This document shows positions 7,223 to 16,576 of a stretch of 64,000 nucleotides of DNA, piece by piece. How positions within the stretch are numbered: position 1 is the stretch's first letter; the number at the start of each line of letters is the position of its first letter. Both the position numbers and the translations under genes were made by a program. Origin of the DNA: Colwellia sp. (GTDB lineage Bacteria; Pseudomonadota; Gammaproteobacteria; Enterobacterales; Alteromonadaceae). The DNA is taken from the NCBI GenBank assembly GCA_013215655.1, contig JABSOX010000011.1, positions 75,024 through 139,023 on the forward strand, given 5' to 3'. The notes under the pieces are model-generated. The model was not told the DNA's origin, did no database searches, and saw only the letters and a list, made by a program, of their open reading frames with translations.

Positions 7223-10015
7223 ATGAATATACCTTATAAAAAATGTGCTTTAGCACTTGCTGTTAGTGTGGTTTCATCCTTTTTTACTATTTCTGCCGTA
7301 TCAGCAGAAGAAAGTGCAGAGCCAGAAAGAATTATTGTCACAGGTTCAAGAATACCGAGAGAAAATTTAGTTAAAGCTGGTGCTGTAACCGTTATTAGTC
7401 GTGCAGATATTGAAGCATCTGGCTTTAATAACTTTGGTGACTTGTTACAGAGTTTAACCGTTTCAAGTGGCTCAGCTAATACACTCAGTAACGGTAATAC
7501 CTCTGGTGTTACTAACTTCAACTTACGTGGTATTGGTTCAAATCGTACTTTGGTTTTACTCAATAGTAGACGTTTACCCAATGGTGGTAACGGCGCTGAC
7601 AGTTCACCTGATTTAAGTGCTATACCTACCGCTATTATTGAGCGTGTAGAAATATTACTTGATGGTGCCTCTGCAGTTTATGGCTCTGACGCTATTGCTG
7701 GTGTAGTTAACATCATTACACGACAGACTGAAGATATTTTTGAAGTAACCGCAAATTATGGTGAAACAGCCAAAGGCGATGCTGAAAATTATTCGGTGGA
7801 GCTCGTTGCCGGTATTGTCGGTGATAAAGGTCGCTTTATGGTCAGTGCCAGTTACGATGAAAAAAAAGCAGTATATGCGGGTGATCGTGATTTTAGTAAA
7901 TACGCCTTAAACTTAAATGCCGATGGCAGTAAAACACGTGGCGGTAGCTCTGCCCTACCTTGGAGTAATTTACGTGTAACAGACCCTGATGGTGAAAGTT
8001 ATTATGTTACTCGAGGTCCTGAATTTGGTGATTGGCGTCGTACAGTAACAGATTCATCATTAGCAAAAAATGATTTATATAACTACCAAGAACCTAGTTT
8101 GCTACAAACACCATTTGAGAAATACACCATGAGTGCCTTTGGTGAGTATGAATTTGGTGATGTCGCTTTTTCTAATAATGTCGTATTTGATTTTGAAGGT
8201 ATTTATTCTCACCGTCAGTCAACCACTAACGGCGCTCCACAGCCATTAGTTCCAGTATGGGGCGGTTATACTGACTTCACTTATTCAACTGAAAATTATT
8301 ATAACCAGATGTTTGGCCCGAAAGATGCGAATGGCGATTCTTATGCTATTAACGATTGGCGCCGCAGAATGGTTGAAACTAATGGTCGTATTAACAATGT
8401 AGAAAACAGTCAGTACCGTATTGTATTAGCGCTTTCAGGTGAATTTAATGATGACTGGAGCTGGGATTTAGCCTTTAACTATGGACGAAATGACAATAAA
8501 CGTTTAAAAACAGGCATATTTAACTGGCCGGCAGCTAAGGATGCCGTTGGACCAACACATTTTGATAATGAAGGTATTTTACGCTGTGGCGCTTCAGCAG
8601 AATCAATTATCGATGGTTGTGTGCCACTAAATATCTTTGGTCAACCAGGAACTGATAGTGAAATTAACGCGGATATGCTGGGATGGCTTTCAGGTGATTG
8701 GCCACAACTTCAACATGGTTATAATGAAACTAAAATTATCAGCGCCAATATCAGTGGTATTATTACCGAGTTACCCGCGGGTTTCCTAGGTGTTTCTTTT
8801 GGTGTGGAAAGTCAAGAAGTTAATGCTCGCATGCAAACCGATGCGGTGGCTATTAATGTCTTGGTCACTGATGGTTTAGGTAGACCAACAGGTGGTGGTT
8901 ATAGCGTTGATGAAGCTTATGTTGAATTTGCTATTCCACTATTAAGTGATGTTGCATTTGCGCAAATATTAGAATTAAATATCGCATCTCGTTTCTCTGA
9001 TTACGATACTTTTGGCTCCACAACTAATTCAAAAGTTGGATTGTTTTGGGCTGTAAATGATCAGTTAAGTGTCCGTGGCACTTGGTCTGAAGCATTTAGA
9101 GCACCAAATGTTAATGAATTATTCCAAGGACAATTACCTGCTTTTGAAAACGGTGATGATCCTTGTGCTACCGCTACTCCAAACCAAAACTGTATCAGTA
9201 CTGGTGTACCGGCTGATGGTAGTTATCGTGAAACTATTGGACAAATTCGTACCAATACCGGTGGTAATCCAGATTTAGAACCTGAAACAGCGATTATTAA
9301 AAGCTTAGGTATTATCTACCAACCTAGTTGGTTGACAGATGCTTCAATCACTTTTGATTTTTATGATGTTGAACTAGAGAACGCCATTGGCAATATAAGT
9401 GCGGTAACAAAATTACAAGAGTGTATGAATAACGGCATTTATTGTGATTCTATTCATCGTTTTACTCAAGGTGAATTTGTTGGTGTGATCACCGGTGTTG
9501 ATACGTTTAACGAAAACTTAAATGCACTAAATCGTTCTGGTTTCGATGCTGAATATGCTCATAAATTAGCAGAAACCAGTTTTGGTGATTTCAACTTAAC
9601 CGTAAACTGGTCTCATGTTACTTCTCATAAGACCATTGAGCCCGGTGTAACCACTTATGAAGATGCAGGCCGTCGCGGCATACCTGAAGATAAAGTAAAC
9701 GCTTCTCTAAATTGGAGTTATGAAGACATTACTGCTACTTGGAATGTTTATTACATCAGTGCCATGGATGAAGTATCAACGGAAAATGGCGGTTCGTTAA
9801 ATGGCTTCTCTCATAAAATTGATAGTACGCTACTAAACAACGCACAATTTGGTTATGCCCTTGATGATTATAATACCCAGTTAAGCTTTGGTATCAATAA
9901 TATTTTTGATGAAGAGGCCCCTTATGCTAGTGGCGGCGGTAATAACGCTGATGGCAATCATTCTTCATTCTTTATGGGCAGAGAATTATACGCCAGAGTT
10001 AAACTTTCTTTTTAA
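7223..10015 (+). CDS. TonB-dependent outer-membrane receptor
   Basis: 930-residue TonB-dependent receptor for energised uptake across the outer membrane. A signal peptide ends near residue 28 (ISAVSA). ERIIVTGSRI at 35-44 resembles a TonB box. The plug domain includes GDLLQSL, FNLRGIGSNRTLVLLNSRR and the DGASAVYGSDAIAGVVNI block. The beta-barrel ends in an aromatic-terminated strand (YARVKLSF). ATG 7223 with GGGA at 7212-7215 is the best start. Position beside the mannoside operon and the palindromes suggests an oligosaccharide substrate. The PPRGIGTNRT-like plug variant is typical of the many large receptors in Alteromonadales. A clear terminator follows. Confidence 0.93.
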   Translation: MNIPYKKCALALAVSVVSSFFTISAVSAEESAEPERIIVTGSRIPRENLVKAGAVTVISRADIEASGFNNFGDLLQSLTVSSGSANTLSNGNTSGVTNFNLRGIGSNRTLVLLNSRRLPNGGNGADSSPDLSAIPTAIIERVEILLDGASAVYGSDAIAGVVNIITRQTEDIFEVTANYGETAKGDAENYSVELVAGIVGDKGRFMVSASYDEKKAVYAGDRDFSKYALNLNADGSKTRGGSSALPWSNLRVTDPDGESYYVTRGPEFGDWRRTVTDSSLAKNDLYNYQEPSLLQTPFEKYTMSAFGEYEFGDVAFSNNVVFDFEGIYSHRQSTTNGAPQPLVPVWGGYTDFTYSTENYYNQMFGPKDANGDSYAINDWRRRMVETNGRINNVENSQYRIVLALSGEFNDDWSWDLAFNYGRNDNKRLKTGIFNWPAAKDAVGPTHFDNEGILRCGASAESIIDGCVPLNIFGQPGTDSEINADMLGWLSGDWPQLQHGYNETKIISANISGIITELPAGFLGVSFGVESQEVNARMQTDAVAINVLVTDGLGRPTGGGYSVDEAYVEFAIPLLSDVAFAQILELNIASRFSDYDTFGSTTNSKVGLFWAVNDQLSVRGTWSEAFRAPNVNELFQGQLPAFENGDDPCATATPNQNCISTGVPADGSYRETIGQIRTNTGGNPDLEPETAIIKSLGIIYQPSWLTDASITFDFYDVELENAIGNISAVTKLQECMNNGIYCDSIHRFTQGEFVGVITGVDTFNENLNALNRSGFDAEYAHKLAETSFGDFNLTVNWSHVTSHKTIEPGVTTYEDAGRRGIPEDKVNASLNWSYEDITATWNVYYISAMDEVSTENGGSLNGFSHKIDSTLLNNAQFGYALDDYNTQLSFGINNIFDEEAPYASGGGNNADGNHSSFFMGRELYARVKLSF

Positions 10016-10040
10016 TAAAATCGGAATAATATAACTCTTC

Positions 10041-10068
10041 AAAGCCCTATTTTTTAGGGCTTTTTTTT
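10041..10068 (+). terminator. Rho-independent terminator of the TonB receptor gene
   Basis: Nine-base stem AAAGCCCTA / TAGGGCTTT with a five-T loop, followed by an unbroken T run; 25 bases after the receptor stop. Confidence 0.9.
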
Positions 10069-10079
10069 ACATCCAATTT

Positions 10080-10109
10080 ATTAGCTATTTTAATGTTAAA
10101 ATAGCTAAT
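10080..10109. repeat. Perfect 14-bp inverted repeat upstream of the beta-lactamase gene
   Basis: Arms ATTAGCTATTTTAA (10080-10093) and its exact complement (10096-10109) separated by TG. It lies 87 bases before the beta-lactamase start and just after the receptor terminator. It has no trailing T run, so a protein-binding operator is as likely as a second terminator. Confidence 0.5.
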
Positions 10110-10196
10110 GCCATATTCCTGCCACTATTGATCTTATTAATGACAGAATAAAACGTTATTCTTAGAGTGAATGATTTTAGACTTTAAGAAGAAATA

Positions 10197-11027
10197 ATGA
10201 ATATTAGATTAAAAAAAAGTTCAATGTTATCAAAGTTTAGCCTTTTATTAGCTAGCTGCTTGATAAGTTTTACTGCATTGGCAAAAGAACAAATTAATGA
10301 ACGTAACGACTGGCAAAAATATTTTGATAAATACAATGCCAAAGGCACTATCGTTATTGTTGATCATCGAGATAAAGATCATAAAACTCTGGTTTATAAC
10401 CAACAACGCGCAAACAAACGTTATTCCCCAGCCTCCACTTTCAAAATACCTCACACCCTGTTTGCATTAGATACAGGTATAGTTAAAGATGAATTTGAAG
10501 TTTTCCCATGGGACGGTGTTAAAAGAGGTTATCCACCACACAACCAAGATCAAAACCTACGTTCCGCAATGCGTAACTCTGCTGTCTGGGTTTATGACAT
10601 ATTTGACCAAGAAATAGGCGAGCAGAAAGCAAGAAGTTACTTACAAAAACTTGGTTATGGTAATGCCGATCCAAGTACCGAAAGAGGAAGCTATTGGATT
10701 AATGGTAAACTTGCCATTTCAGCATTTGAACAAATTAACTTTCTTGAACGCCTTCACAAAAATGAACTGCCTTTTAGCTTAGCACACCAATTATTAGTCA
10801 AAGACATTATGGTAGTTGAGGCGAGTAAAAAATGGATCTTACGTGCAAAAACAGGTTGGCAAGGCCGTCATGGCTGGTGGGTAGGTTGGGTTGAATGGCC
10901 TACTGGGCCCGTTTACTTTGCATTAAATATTGATACCCCCGCAAGAATGAAGGATATATATAAAAGAAAAGTTATTGTTCGAGAAATATTGCAATCAATA
11001 CAAGCGCTACCCGTTACTAAAAATTAA
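10197..11027 (+). CDS. class D beta-lactamase, OXA-2-like
   Basis: Periplasmic serine beta-lactamase, 276 residues with a signal peptide ending ALA before KEQ. All class D motifs are present: S80-T-F-K83 (nucleophile and carbamylated Lys), S128-A-V, Y154-G-N, K218-T-G, and the tail WWVGWVEWPTGPV. From memory the whole mature protein follows OXA-2 closely, including DGVKRG, HNQDQ, RNSAVWVY, YGNADPST and FALNIDTP, more so than the OXA-48/54/55 enzymes of Shewanella. Base composition matches the AT-rich neighbours and no attC or IS flanks it, so it appears resident. The ribosome site is AAGAAG. The hydrolysis profile cannot be read from sequence. Confidence 0.93.
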   Translation: MNIRLKKSSMLSKFSLLLASCLISFTALAKEQINERNDWQKYFDKYNAKGTIVIVDHRDKDHKTLVYNQQRANKRYSPASTFKIPHTLFALDTGIVKDEFEVFPWDGVKRGYPPHNQDQNLRSAMRNSAVWVYDIFDQEIGEQKARSYLQKLGYGNADPSTERGSYWINGKLAISAFEQINFLERLHKNELPFSLAHQLLVKDIMVVEASKKWILRAKTGWQGRHGWWVGWVEWPTGPVYFALNIDTPARMKDIYKRKVIVREILQSIQALPVTKN

Positions 11028-11038
11028 GTTATTGCAGC

Positions 11039-11410
11039 TCAAGAACCGGCTAAGTATAGGTCGATCGTATCGGCCAATTTAAATAAACTCACCGGTTTTG
11101 AATAAAAATGCTTAAGGCCAATATCACAGGCATTTTCGGCAGAAATGTCATCGTTATAACCAGTGACCATAATGATTGGTAAGTCGGGTTTTTGTGATAA
11201 TAAAGCGATGCTTAACTCTTTACCATTCATTTTAGGCATGGCTTGGTCGGTAACAACCAGATCGATATTAACTTTAGCATCTTCAAAAAATGTAAGAGCT
11301 TGCTCACCGTCACCACACACCGTAGTTTGATAGTTTTCACTAAGAAACTCTTGATAGAACCCAGCAATACTGGGTTCATCTTCCACAATCAAAATATGCT
11401 TTTTAATCAT
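11039..11410 (-). CDS. single-domain response regulator (CheY-like)
   Basis: 123-residue receiver domain without an output domain. The phosphorylation machinery is complete: acidic residues E10/D11, phospho-acceptor D55 in VVTDQAMP, T83 and K105. It is convergent with the beta-lactamase gene (11-bp gap) and has no kinase gene beside it, so its partner lies elsewhere. It most resembles receivers found alone or at the end of hybrid kinases rather than chemotaxis CheY. Function beyond phosphoryl transfer is unknown. Confidence 0.85.
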   Translation of the reverse strand: MIKKHILIVEDEPSIAGFYQEFLSENYQTTVCGDGEQALTFFEDAKVNIDLVVTDQAMPKMNGKELSIALLSQKPDLPIIMVTGYNDDISAENACDIGLKHFYSKPVSLFKLADTIDLYLAGS

Positions 11411-11485
11411 AATTTCATCTTAGCGGTAACGTTGAAACAGTTCGATACTCTTTAGAGTTTAGTTCTCTTTTAATATAAATTACGC

Positions 11486-13051
11486 TTAATTAAAAAATAT
11501 TGCACTACTAATTACAACACTTGCTAATAAAATAGTATAAACGATATTTTTATTATTTTTATTTTGCTGCTCTTTTATTTGCTGTAATAAGGCAACTTGC
11601 GCTTGCTGCGCTTCTCTACCTATTTTTAAATAATCATAAATAAGATCGGGAATTTCAGGTAATTTTTCATTCCAAAAAGGTAAATTTTCTTTAATTTTAT
11701 GAAAAACCGCTTTGATACCCATTTGTTCTTTTACCCAATTTTCCAAGAAGGGTTTGGCGGTTTGCCATAAATCAAGTTGCGGGTATAACTGTCGACCTAA
11801 ACCTTCAATATAAAGTAAGGTTTTTTGTAAGAGCACCAATTGAGGCTGCACTTCCATATTAAAACGTCGTGCGGTATTAAATAAGTTAACTAATACCTGA
11901 CCAAAGGATATTTCCGCAAGGGGCTTATTGAAAATAGGTTCACATACTGTACGGATAGCAAATTCAAATTCATCAACACTGGTTTGTGATGGTACCCAAC
12001 CAGAATCAACATGCAGTTGGGCAACTTTACGATAGTCGCGATTAAAAAATGCAACGAAGTTTTCAGCCAAATAGCGTTTATCTTCTCTATTGAGCGTACC
12101 AACAATGCCACAGTCGATAGCAATCCACGTAGGATCAGCCGGATTAGTCGCATCCACAAAAACATTGCCGGGGTGCATATCTGCATGAAAAAAACTATCA
12201 CGAAATACTTGCGTAAAAAACACTTCAACGCCACGCTCCGCCAATAGTTTCATATCAACACCAAGCTGCTGTAAAGTATCTATTTCACCAACACCTATGC
12301 CATATATACGTTCCATAACCAAAACATTTTTATGACTATATTCGCTATATATTTCTGGTATATATAAAACTTTATCGCTTACGCTACCTTGACTAAAATT
12401 ACGTTTAAGCTGGATGGCATTACCCGCTTCACGATTTAAATCAAGCTCATCAAGAATGGTTTTTCGATACTCCTCTACCACTTCTTTAGGTCGTAATCTT
12501 TTGCCATCTGGCAACCAACGCGAAACAATACCCGCAAACATTGACATCACTTTAATATCGGCAAGAATAGTTTTATTAATACCAGGACGAAGTACTTTAA
12601 TAACCGCCTTCTTTTCAACATCATCTTCAATTAACGTGACGGTATGAACTTGCGCAATAGATGCGGAAGCTAAAGGTACCTCATCAAAATCAACAAAGTG
12701 TTTGGCAAAAACATCTTCGCCAATGGCTTCTATAATCAACTGTTTCGCTAGTTCTCCATCAAAAGCAGAAACTTGATCTTGTAGCAATGCCAATTCATCA
12801 GCGAAATCAGTAGGCAAAAGGTCACGGCGTGTTGATAACATTTGACCAAATTTAATAAAAACAGGTCCTAATGATTCAATGGCTAAACGGAAACGTTGTG
12901 CACGTTTTTTATCTTTATGCTTATTTCTCAGCCAAAACAAACTTAAACGCGCCAATTTCGCATACCAAGGTAAGCTTTTTTTCGGAACAATTTCATCTAA
13001 ACCATAGTTTAGAAAAGTCTTAACAATTTTATAGAGTCGTAAACTACTCAC
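11486..13051 (-). CDS. ubiB: ubiquinone biosynthesis protein UbiB, atypical ABC1/ADCK-type kinase
   Basis: Membrane-associated member of the UbiB atypical kinase family needed for ubiquinone production, 521 residues. Landmarks are the KxGQ-type motif in [13 protein letters not shown], the Ala-rich loop [24 protein letters not shown] and IDCGIVG. The start is GTG 13051 with AAGGA eight bases upstream; it overlaps the ubiJ stop by 8 bp and matches the N-terminus of E. coli UbiB. Only one clear C-terminal membrane helix is visible (residues near 500-518), where E. coli UbiB has two. Third gene of ubiE-ubiJ-ubiB. Confidence 0.96.
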   Translation of the reverse strand: MSSLRLYKIVKTFLNYGLDEIVPKKSLPWYAKLARLSLFWLRNKHKDKKRAQRFRLAIESLGPVFIKFGQMLSTRRDLLPTDFADELALLQDQVSAFDGELAKQLIIEAIGEDVFAKHFVDFDEVPLASASIAQVHTVTLIEDDVEKKAVIKVLRPGINKTILADIKVMSMFAGIVSRWLPDGKRLRPKEVVEEYRKTILDELDLNREAGNAIQLKRNFSQGSVSDKVLYIPEIYSEYSHKNVLVMERIYGIGVGEIDTLQQLGVDMKLLAERGVEVFFTQVFRDSFFHADMHPGNVFVDATNPADPTWIAIDCGIVGTLNREDKRYLAENFVAFFNRDYRKVAQLHVDSGWVPSQTSVDEFEFAIRTVCEPIFNKPLAEISFGQVLVNLFNTARRFNMEVQPQLVLLQKTLLYIEGLGRQLYPQLDLWQTAKPFLENWVKEQMGIKAVFHKIKENLPFWNEKLPEIPDLIYDYLKIGREAQQAQVALLQQIKEQQNKNNKNIVYTILLASVVISSAIFFN

Positions 13052-13709
13052 AGCTATCCTTTTGGGTACTATTACTAAGCTCAATTTTATTATTTAGTAG
13101 CTGCCCTGATCTTTTTATAAGCAGTTCTACTTGCTTTTCAGTATCAGTGACTTGTTGATTAAAATGAGCGAGTTGACTTTTGGTTACCACCAGTCGTTGT
13201 TCATGCACTAACCACTCACTGGCATCCGCTTGAATTTGTTGAGCGGTGAATTTCAACTTATTAACCAAAGACTTTCCAACTTGCAATAACTTGTAAGTTG
13301 GAATATCACCAATATGTTTGGCTAATTCACTTTGCCAATCAATATTCAGTGTTTCGGCAATATGGGCAAATTGTTGTGCCACTTTAATATCACCAATAAT
13401 ATCAAGTTTGTCTTGTTTAATAAGTTCGGTAAGTTGCTGCTCTTTTTTTAATAATAACAAAGTATTAATGCTGGTATTAATGGTGCAGTCGGCATGCTCA
13501 GTTAAGGTATTAACTAATACTTTTTGTGCCGCAACCGTAAAGCTCAATGGAAAACCTACTTCCTGCAAATGAATAGTTAAGGTTTTTTGCTCAAGTTTAT
13601 CTAGCCCATTTTTGCCGAGTAAATTTAGATTCAAAGCTTGATTGACTGACAACTCTATAGCAGCACAGAGTGCTTGTTGAGGCATGAGTTGTGAGCTGAT
13701 ATTATTCAC
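13044..13709 (-). CDS. ubiJ: ubiquinone biosynthesis accessory factor UbiJ (SCP2 domain)
   Basis: About 221 residues with an N-terminal SCP2 lipid-binding domain and a C-terminal coiled coil. Together with UbiK it assists the soluble Ubi complex that modifies the quinone ring. Seen here: [18 protein letters not shown]-like start, the [15 protein letters not shown] segment, [16 protein letters not shown], and a heptad-rich tail. The start is uncertain: GTG 13709 lies two bases after the ubiE stop and allows coupling, while ATG 13685 fits the E. coli N-terminus better; neither has a strong ribosome site. The position between ubiE and ubiB is the standard order. Confidence 0.9.
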   Translation of the reverse strand: MNNISSQLMPQQALCAAIELSVNQALNLNLLGKNGLDKLEQKTLTIHLQEVGFPLSFTVAAQKVLVNTLTEHADCTINTSINTLLLLKKEQQLTELIKQDKLDIIGDIKVAQQFAHIAETLNIDWQSELAKHIGDIPTYKLLQVGKSLVNKLKFTAQQIQADASEWLVHEQRLVVTKSQLAHFNQQVTDTEKQVELLIKRSGQLLNNKIELSNSTQKDSCE

Positions 13710-13711
13710 AG

Positions 13712-14479
13712 TTAAAACTTATAACCTTTATGAAGAGCAACCACGCCACCGGTTAAGTTTTTATAGGTACTTTGTTCAAAACCTGCATCATTCATCATCT
13801 CTTTTAATGTTTCTTGATCAGGATGCATACGAATTGATTCTGCCAAATACTGATAACTATCACCATCTTTAGCAACTAACTCCCCTATTTTAGGAAGAAT
13901 ATTAAAAGAATAAAAATCATAGGCTTTGTTAATTAATTCATGCTTTGGTTTGGAAAACTCTAAAATCAATAAACGTCCACCGGGTTTTAAGACCCGATAT
14001 ATTGAACGTAAAGCCATATCTTTGTCGGTAACATTACGTAATCCAAAAGCAATAGTGACAATATCAAAAGTATTGTCTTCAAAAGGCAAATATTGCGCAT
14101 TGGCTTGTACGTATTCAATGTTCTGCACTAAACCTTTATCACGCAATTTATCACGACCAACATTAAGCATTGAGCTGTTAATATCGGCTAGAATCACTTT
14201 ACCTTCACGACCAACAAGTTGTGAGAACTTAGCCGTTAAATCGCCTGTTCCTCCGGCTAAATCAAGCACCTTATTACCCGGACGCACACCACTAGCATCA
14301 ATAGTAAAACGTTTCCATAAACGATGAATACCAAATGACATTAGATCATTCATCACATCATATTGCGCCGCAACAGAATGAAAGACACCAGCAACCTTTG
14401 ACTCTTTTTCGTTTTTATCAATGGTTTGATATCCGAAATGGGTGCTGTTACTTTGATGATTTTGATCTTGAGTCGACAT
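13712..14479 (-). CDS. ubiE: bifunctional demethylmenaquinone / 2-methoxy-6-polyprenyl-benzoquinol methylase UbiE
   Basis: SAM-dependent C-methyltransferase acting in ubiquinone and menaquinone synthesis, 255 residues. Near-identical to the E. coli enzyme in [17 protein letters not shown], the SAM-binding [21 protein letters not shown] and the C-terminal [14 protein letters not shown] 14477-14479 was chosen because it gives the family length; an upstream in-frame codon at 14542 would add 21 unrelated residues. First gene of the ubi cluster, transcribed from the 14480-14672 gap, which it shares with a divergent lipoprotein gene. Confidence 0.97.
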   Translation of the reverse strand: MSTQDQNHQSNSTHFGYQTIDKNEKESKVAGVFHSVAAQYDVMNDLMSFGIHRLWKRFTIDASGVRPGNKVLDLAGGTGDLTAKFSQLVGREGKVILADINSSMLNVGRDKLRDKGLVQNIEYVQANAQYLPFEDNTFDIVTIAFGLRNVTDKDMALRSIYRVLKPGGRLLILEFSKPKHELINKAYDFYSFNILPKIGELVAKDGDSYQYLAESIRMHPDQETLKEMMNDAGFEQSTYKNLTGGVVALHKGYKF

Positions 14480-14672
14480 GTTGAATTCACTAATGACAAT
14501 AATTGGCAATAGTTTACCCCATTTATTGGCAATTATTAACACTTGAGGTCAAGGTAAATGTAATAGTGCATATTTATGTTTTACTGGTTATTATCAGATA
14601 GTGAACTATTAAGTCACTTGATAATCAAAGCTTATTCCAACAAACATTAAAATCACCAACAAGAAAAGCAAA

Positions 14673-14882
14673 ATGAAAACAATAATATTCGCAATTATAT
14701 TGTCCAGCCTTTTGACAGCATGCACCAGTAAAGAGATCTATAACGCTACGCAAATTAATCGTCAATCTAAATGTAATGAAGAGGTTGGTGTATTAAGAGA
14801 TAAATGCCTTGAAAGTTTAAATAAAAAATCTTATGAAGACTATGAACGTGAACGTAAAGATATTATAAAACCTAAACACTAG
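14673..14882 (+). CDS. small lipoprotein, unknown function
   Basis: 69 residues. The signal peptide carries lipobox LTAC, followed by a short polar, charged region with two Cys (SKCNEEVGVLRDKC) that could form a disulfide, and a basic tail. The start follows AAGAAAAG. It ends 7 bp before the convergent LysR gene. Small lipoproteins of this kind occur in related marine genera; no domain was recognised. Confidence 0.7.
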   Translation: MKTIIFAIILSSLLTACTSKEIYNATQINRQSKCNEEVGVLRDKCLESLNKKSYEDYERERKDIIKPKH

Positions 14883-14889
14883 AAACTTT

Positions 14890-15804
14890 TTAGCTTTTTG
14901 GTAATTGCCAGTAGGGTTTATCGCCATAATACTGCGCCAAAAAATCAATAAGCACTCGAACACGTTGTGATAAGTGTTTATTTTGAGGATAAACTGCGTA
15001 AGCCGGAATATCGATATTATCGTAGTACTCACTTAAAATAGGTCGTAGCTGACCATTTTTTATTGCCTTATAAACAATGAAATCAGGCGTAAAAATAAGT
15101 CCTTGCCCATCTATTGCCGCCTGACATAAAAAATCACCATTATTAGAAGTAAGCACTGTCGGTACTTTGATACTTAATTCTTTTTTACTGTGTAATTTAA
15201 ATAACCAATTTTCTGGTGCTTCACAATAATTAACTTTTACATGGCCACGTTTTAAATCATGTGGGGTGATAGGTAAACCATATTGCTCAATATACGAAAG
15301 ACTGGCACATAAAATTAAACTTATTTTTGTTATTTTTCTCGCCATCAGGGTTGAATCAGCTAAATTTGAAATACGAATGGCAAGGTCAAAACCTTCTTCA
15401 ATCAAGTCGACTTTTCTGTCGTTAAAATCGACATCAAATAAAATATCAGGATGTTGATGATTAAATGCCGTCAACGCAGGCGCTAAATGTGCGATACCAA
15501 ATGAAAGTGGTGCTGACAATCTAATTTTACCTTTTAACGCTTGATGATCACTACTGATGTTTGACTCAATTTCGGCAACATCATCAATGATTCTTAAGCA
15601 TTGTTGATAATAGTTTTGACCATTTTCTGTGAGTGTTTGACTACGTGTTGTCCTAATGATTAAGGTAACACCCAATCTTTTTTCTAATTCAGATAAACGG
15701 CGGCTCACTGCTGACTTAACCGTATTCATTTGCTCTGCCGCTTTAGTAATACTGCCTGCTTCCACAATACGTACAAACGCTTGCATATCTTCAAATTGAT
15801 TCAT
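14890..15804 (-). CDS. LysR-family transcriptional regulator
   Basis: 304 residues. An N-terminal winged helix (FVRIVEAGSITKAAEQMNTVKSAV-type helix-turn-helix, residues 10-40) is followed by a LysR substrate-binding domain starting near GKIRLSAPLSFG. It is divergent from the azoreductase-type gene across 116 bp, the classical arrangement in which the regulator controls its neighbour. The sequence resembles the group of LysR proteins paired with oxidoreductases; the effector cannot be read. Confidence 0.9.
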   Translation of the reverse strand: MNQFEDMQAFVRIVEAGSITKAAEQMNTVKSAVSRRLSELEKRLGVTLIIRTTRSQTLTENGQNYYQQCLRIIDDVAEIESNISSDHQALKGKIRLSAPLSFGIAHLAPALTAFNHQHPDILFDVDFNDRKVDLIEEGFDLAIRISNLADSTLMARKITKISLILCASLSYIEQYGLPITPHDLKRGHVKVNYCEAPENWLFKLHSKKELSIKVPTVLTSNNGDFLCQAAIDGQGLIFTPDFIVYKAIKNGQLRPILSEYYDNIDIPAYAVYPQNKHLSQRVRVLIDFLAQYYGDKPYWQLPKS

Positions 15805-15826
15805 CTTTTATTCACTTACATTGTTC

Positions 15827-15846
15827 ACTTAATACGAACGATAAGT
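15827..15846. promoter_or_regulatory. Dyad in the LysR/azoreductase intergenic region
   Basis: ACTTA (15827-15831) and TAAGT (15842-15846) form a 5-10-5 dyad within the 116-bp divergent spacer, a spacing compatible with a LysR site. The arms are short and AT-rich, so this is a weak call. Confidence 0.3.
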
Positions 15847-15920
15847 TCATTTTATACGTGTTTATTTAAAATAATTCAACTGTAGAATGCTCATCATTCA
15901 GAACTCTTTAGGAATTAGAC

Positions 15921-16493
15921 ATGACAAATAAGACAATTTTACACATCAATTCAAGTGGTCGCTATCAAGGTTCGATCTCTAGAGAAATATCTGAGTTGGT
16001 GGTTGACCAATTAAGTGAACAAAACTTAGACCATAAGCTGGTTGAGCGCGACGTAGCGAAAGGCCTACCTTTTATTGATGCCGCTTGGATAAATGCCAAT
16101 TTCACTCCTGACGAAAACCGCAGTGAAGAAGATAAAGCAGTTTTGGCACTATCCGATACGTTAGTAGCAGAACTTCAGCAAGCTGATCATATCGTTATCG
16201 CCTCTCCTATTTATAATTTTGGTATTCCAGCCGCATTAAAAGCTTGGATTGATTTAATTGCTCGTGCCAAATTAACCTTCAAATATACTGAAAATGGTCC
16301 TATTGGTTTAATTACCAATACCAAAGCAACGTTAGTGATGGCTTCTGGCGGCGTACCCATTGGTAGCGAAATGGATTTGGCGACACAATATTTGAAACAA
16401 GCTTTAGCCTTTATCGGTATTACTGATGTTACCGTAGTGGACTGTGCCAACGTAAATATTGAAGAAAAAGGAAAGATTTTAGAAAGCGTGTAG
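15921..16493 (+). CDS. FMN-dependent NADH-azoreductase-like flavodoxin-fold oxidoreductase
   Basis: 190 residues of the AzoR/NQO2-like flavodoxin fold: two-electron reduction of quinones or azo compounds with NAD(P)H in the cytoplasm. Family marks are NSSGRYQGSISRE at the N-terminus (phosphate-binding loop for FMN), ASPIYNFGIPAALKAWID at residues 95-112, and ASGGVP near residue 140. ATG 15921 has AGGA upstream. The divergent LysR gene is the likely regulator, probably in response to quinones or electrophiles, as in related pairs; that is inference. A strong terminator follows. Confidence 0.9.
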   Translation: MTNKTILHINSSGRYQGSISREISELVVDQLSEQNLDHKLVERDVAKGLPFIDAAWINANFTPDENRSEEDKAVLALSDTLVAELQQADHIVIASPIYNFGIPAALKAWIDLIARAKLTFKYTENGPIGLITNTKATLVMASGGVPIGSEMDLATQYLKQALAFIGITDVTVVDCANVNIEEKGKILESV

Positions 16494-16535
16494 TTGCTAT
16501 TATTAAGACCAAGTTAAATAATATTTTATCTTTCG

Positions 16536-16568
16536 GCGGGCAGCCCCTAATTTATGCCCGCTTTTTTC
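16536..16568 (+). terminator. Rho-independent terminator of the azoreductase gene
   Basis: Stem GCGGGCA (16536-16542) / TGCCCGC (16555-16561) followed by TTTTTT; 42 bases past the stop codon. It also separates the convergent GNAT gene. Confidence 0.85.
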
Positions 16569-16576
16569 TTTACGAA

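Noticed and set aside
10197-11027. OXA gene as a recent integron cassette or IS passenger
   Set aside because: No attC site, integrase or IS flanks it, and base composition equals the neighbours.
11486-13084. UbiB starting at an ATG at 13084
   Set aside because: It would overlap ubiJ by 41 bases and add 11 unrelated residues; GTG 13051 has a good ribosome site and fits the E. coli N-terminus.
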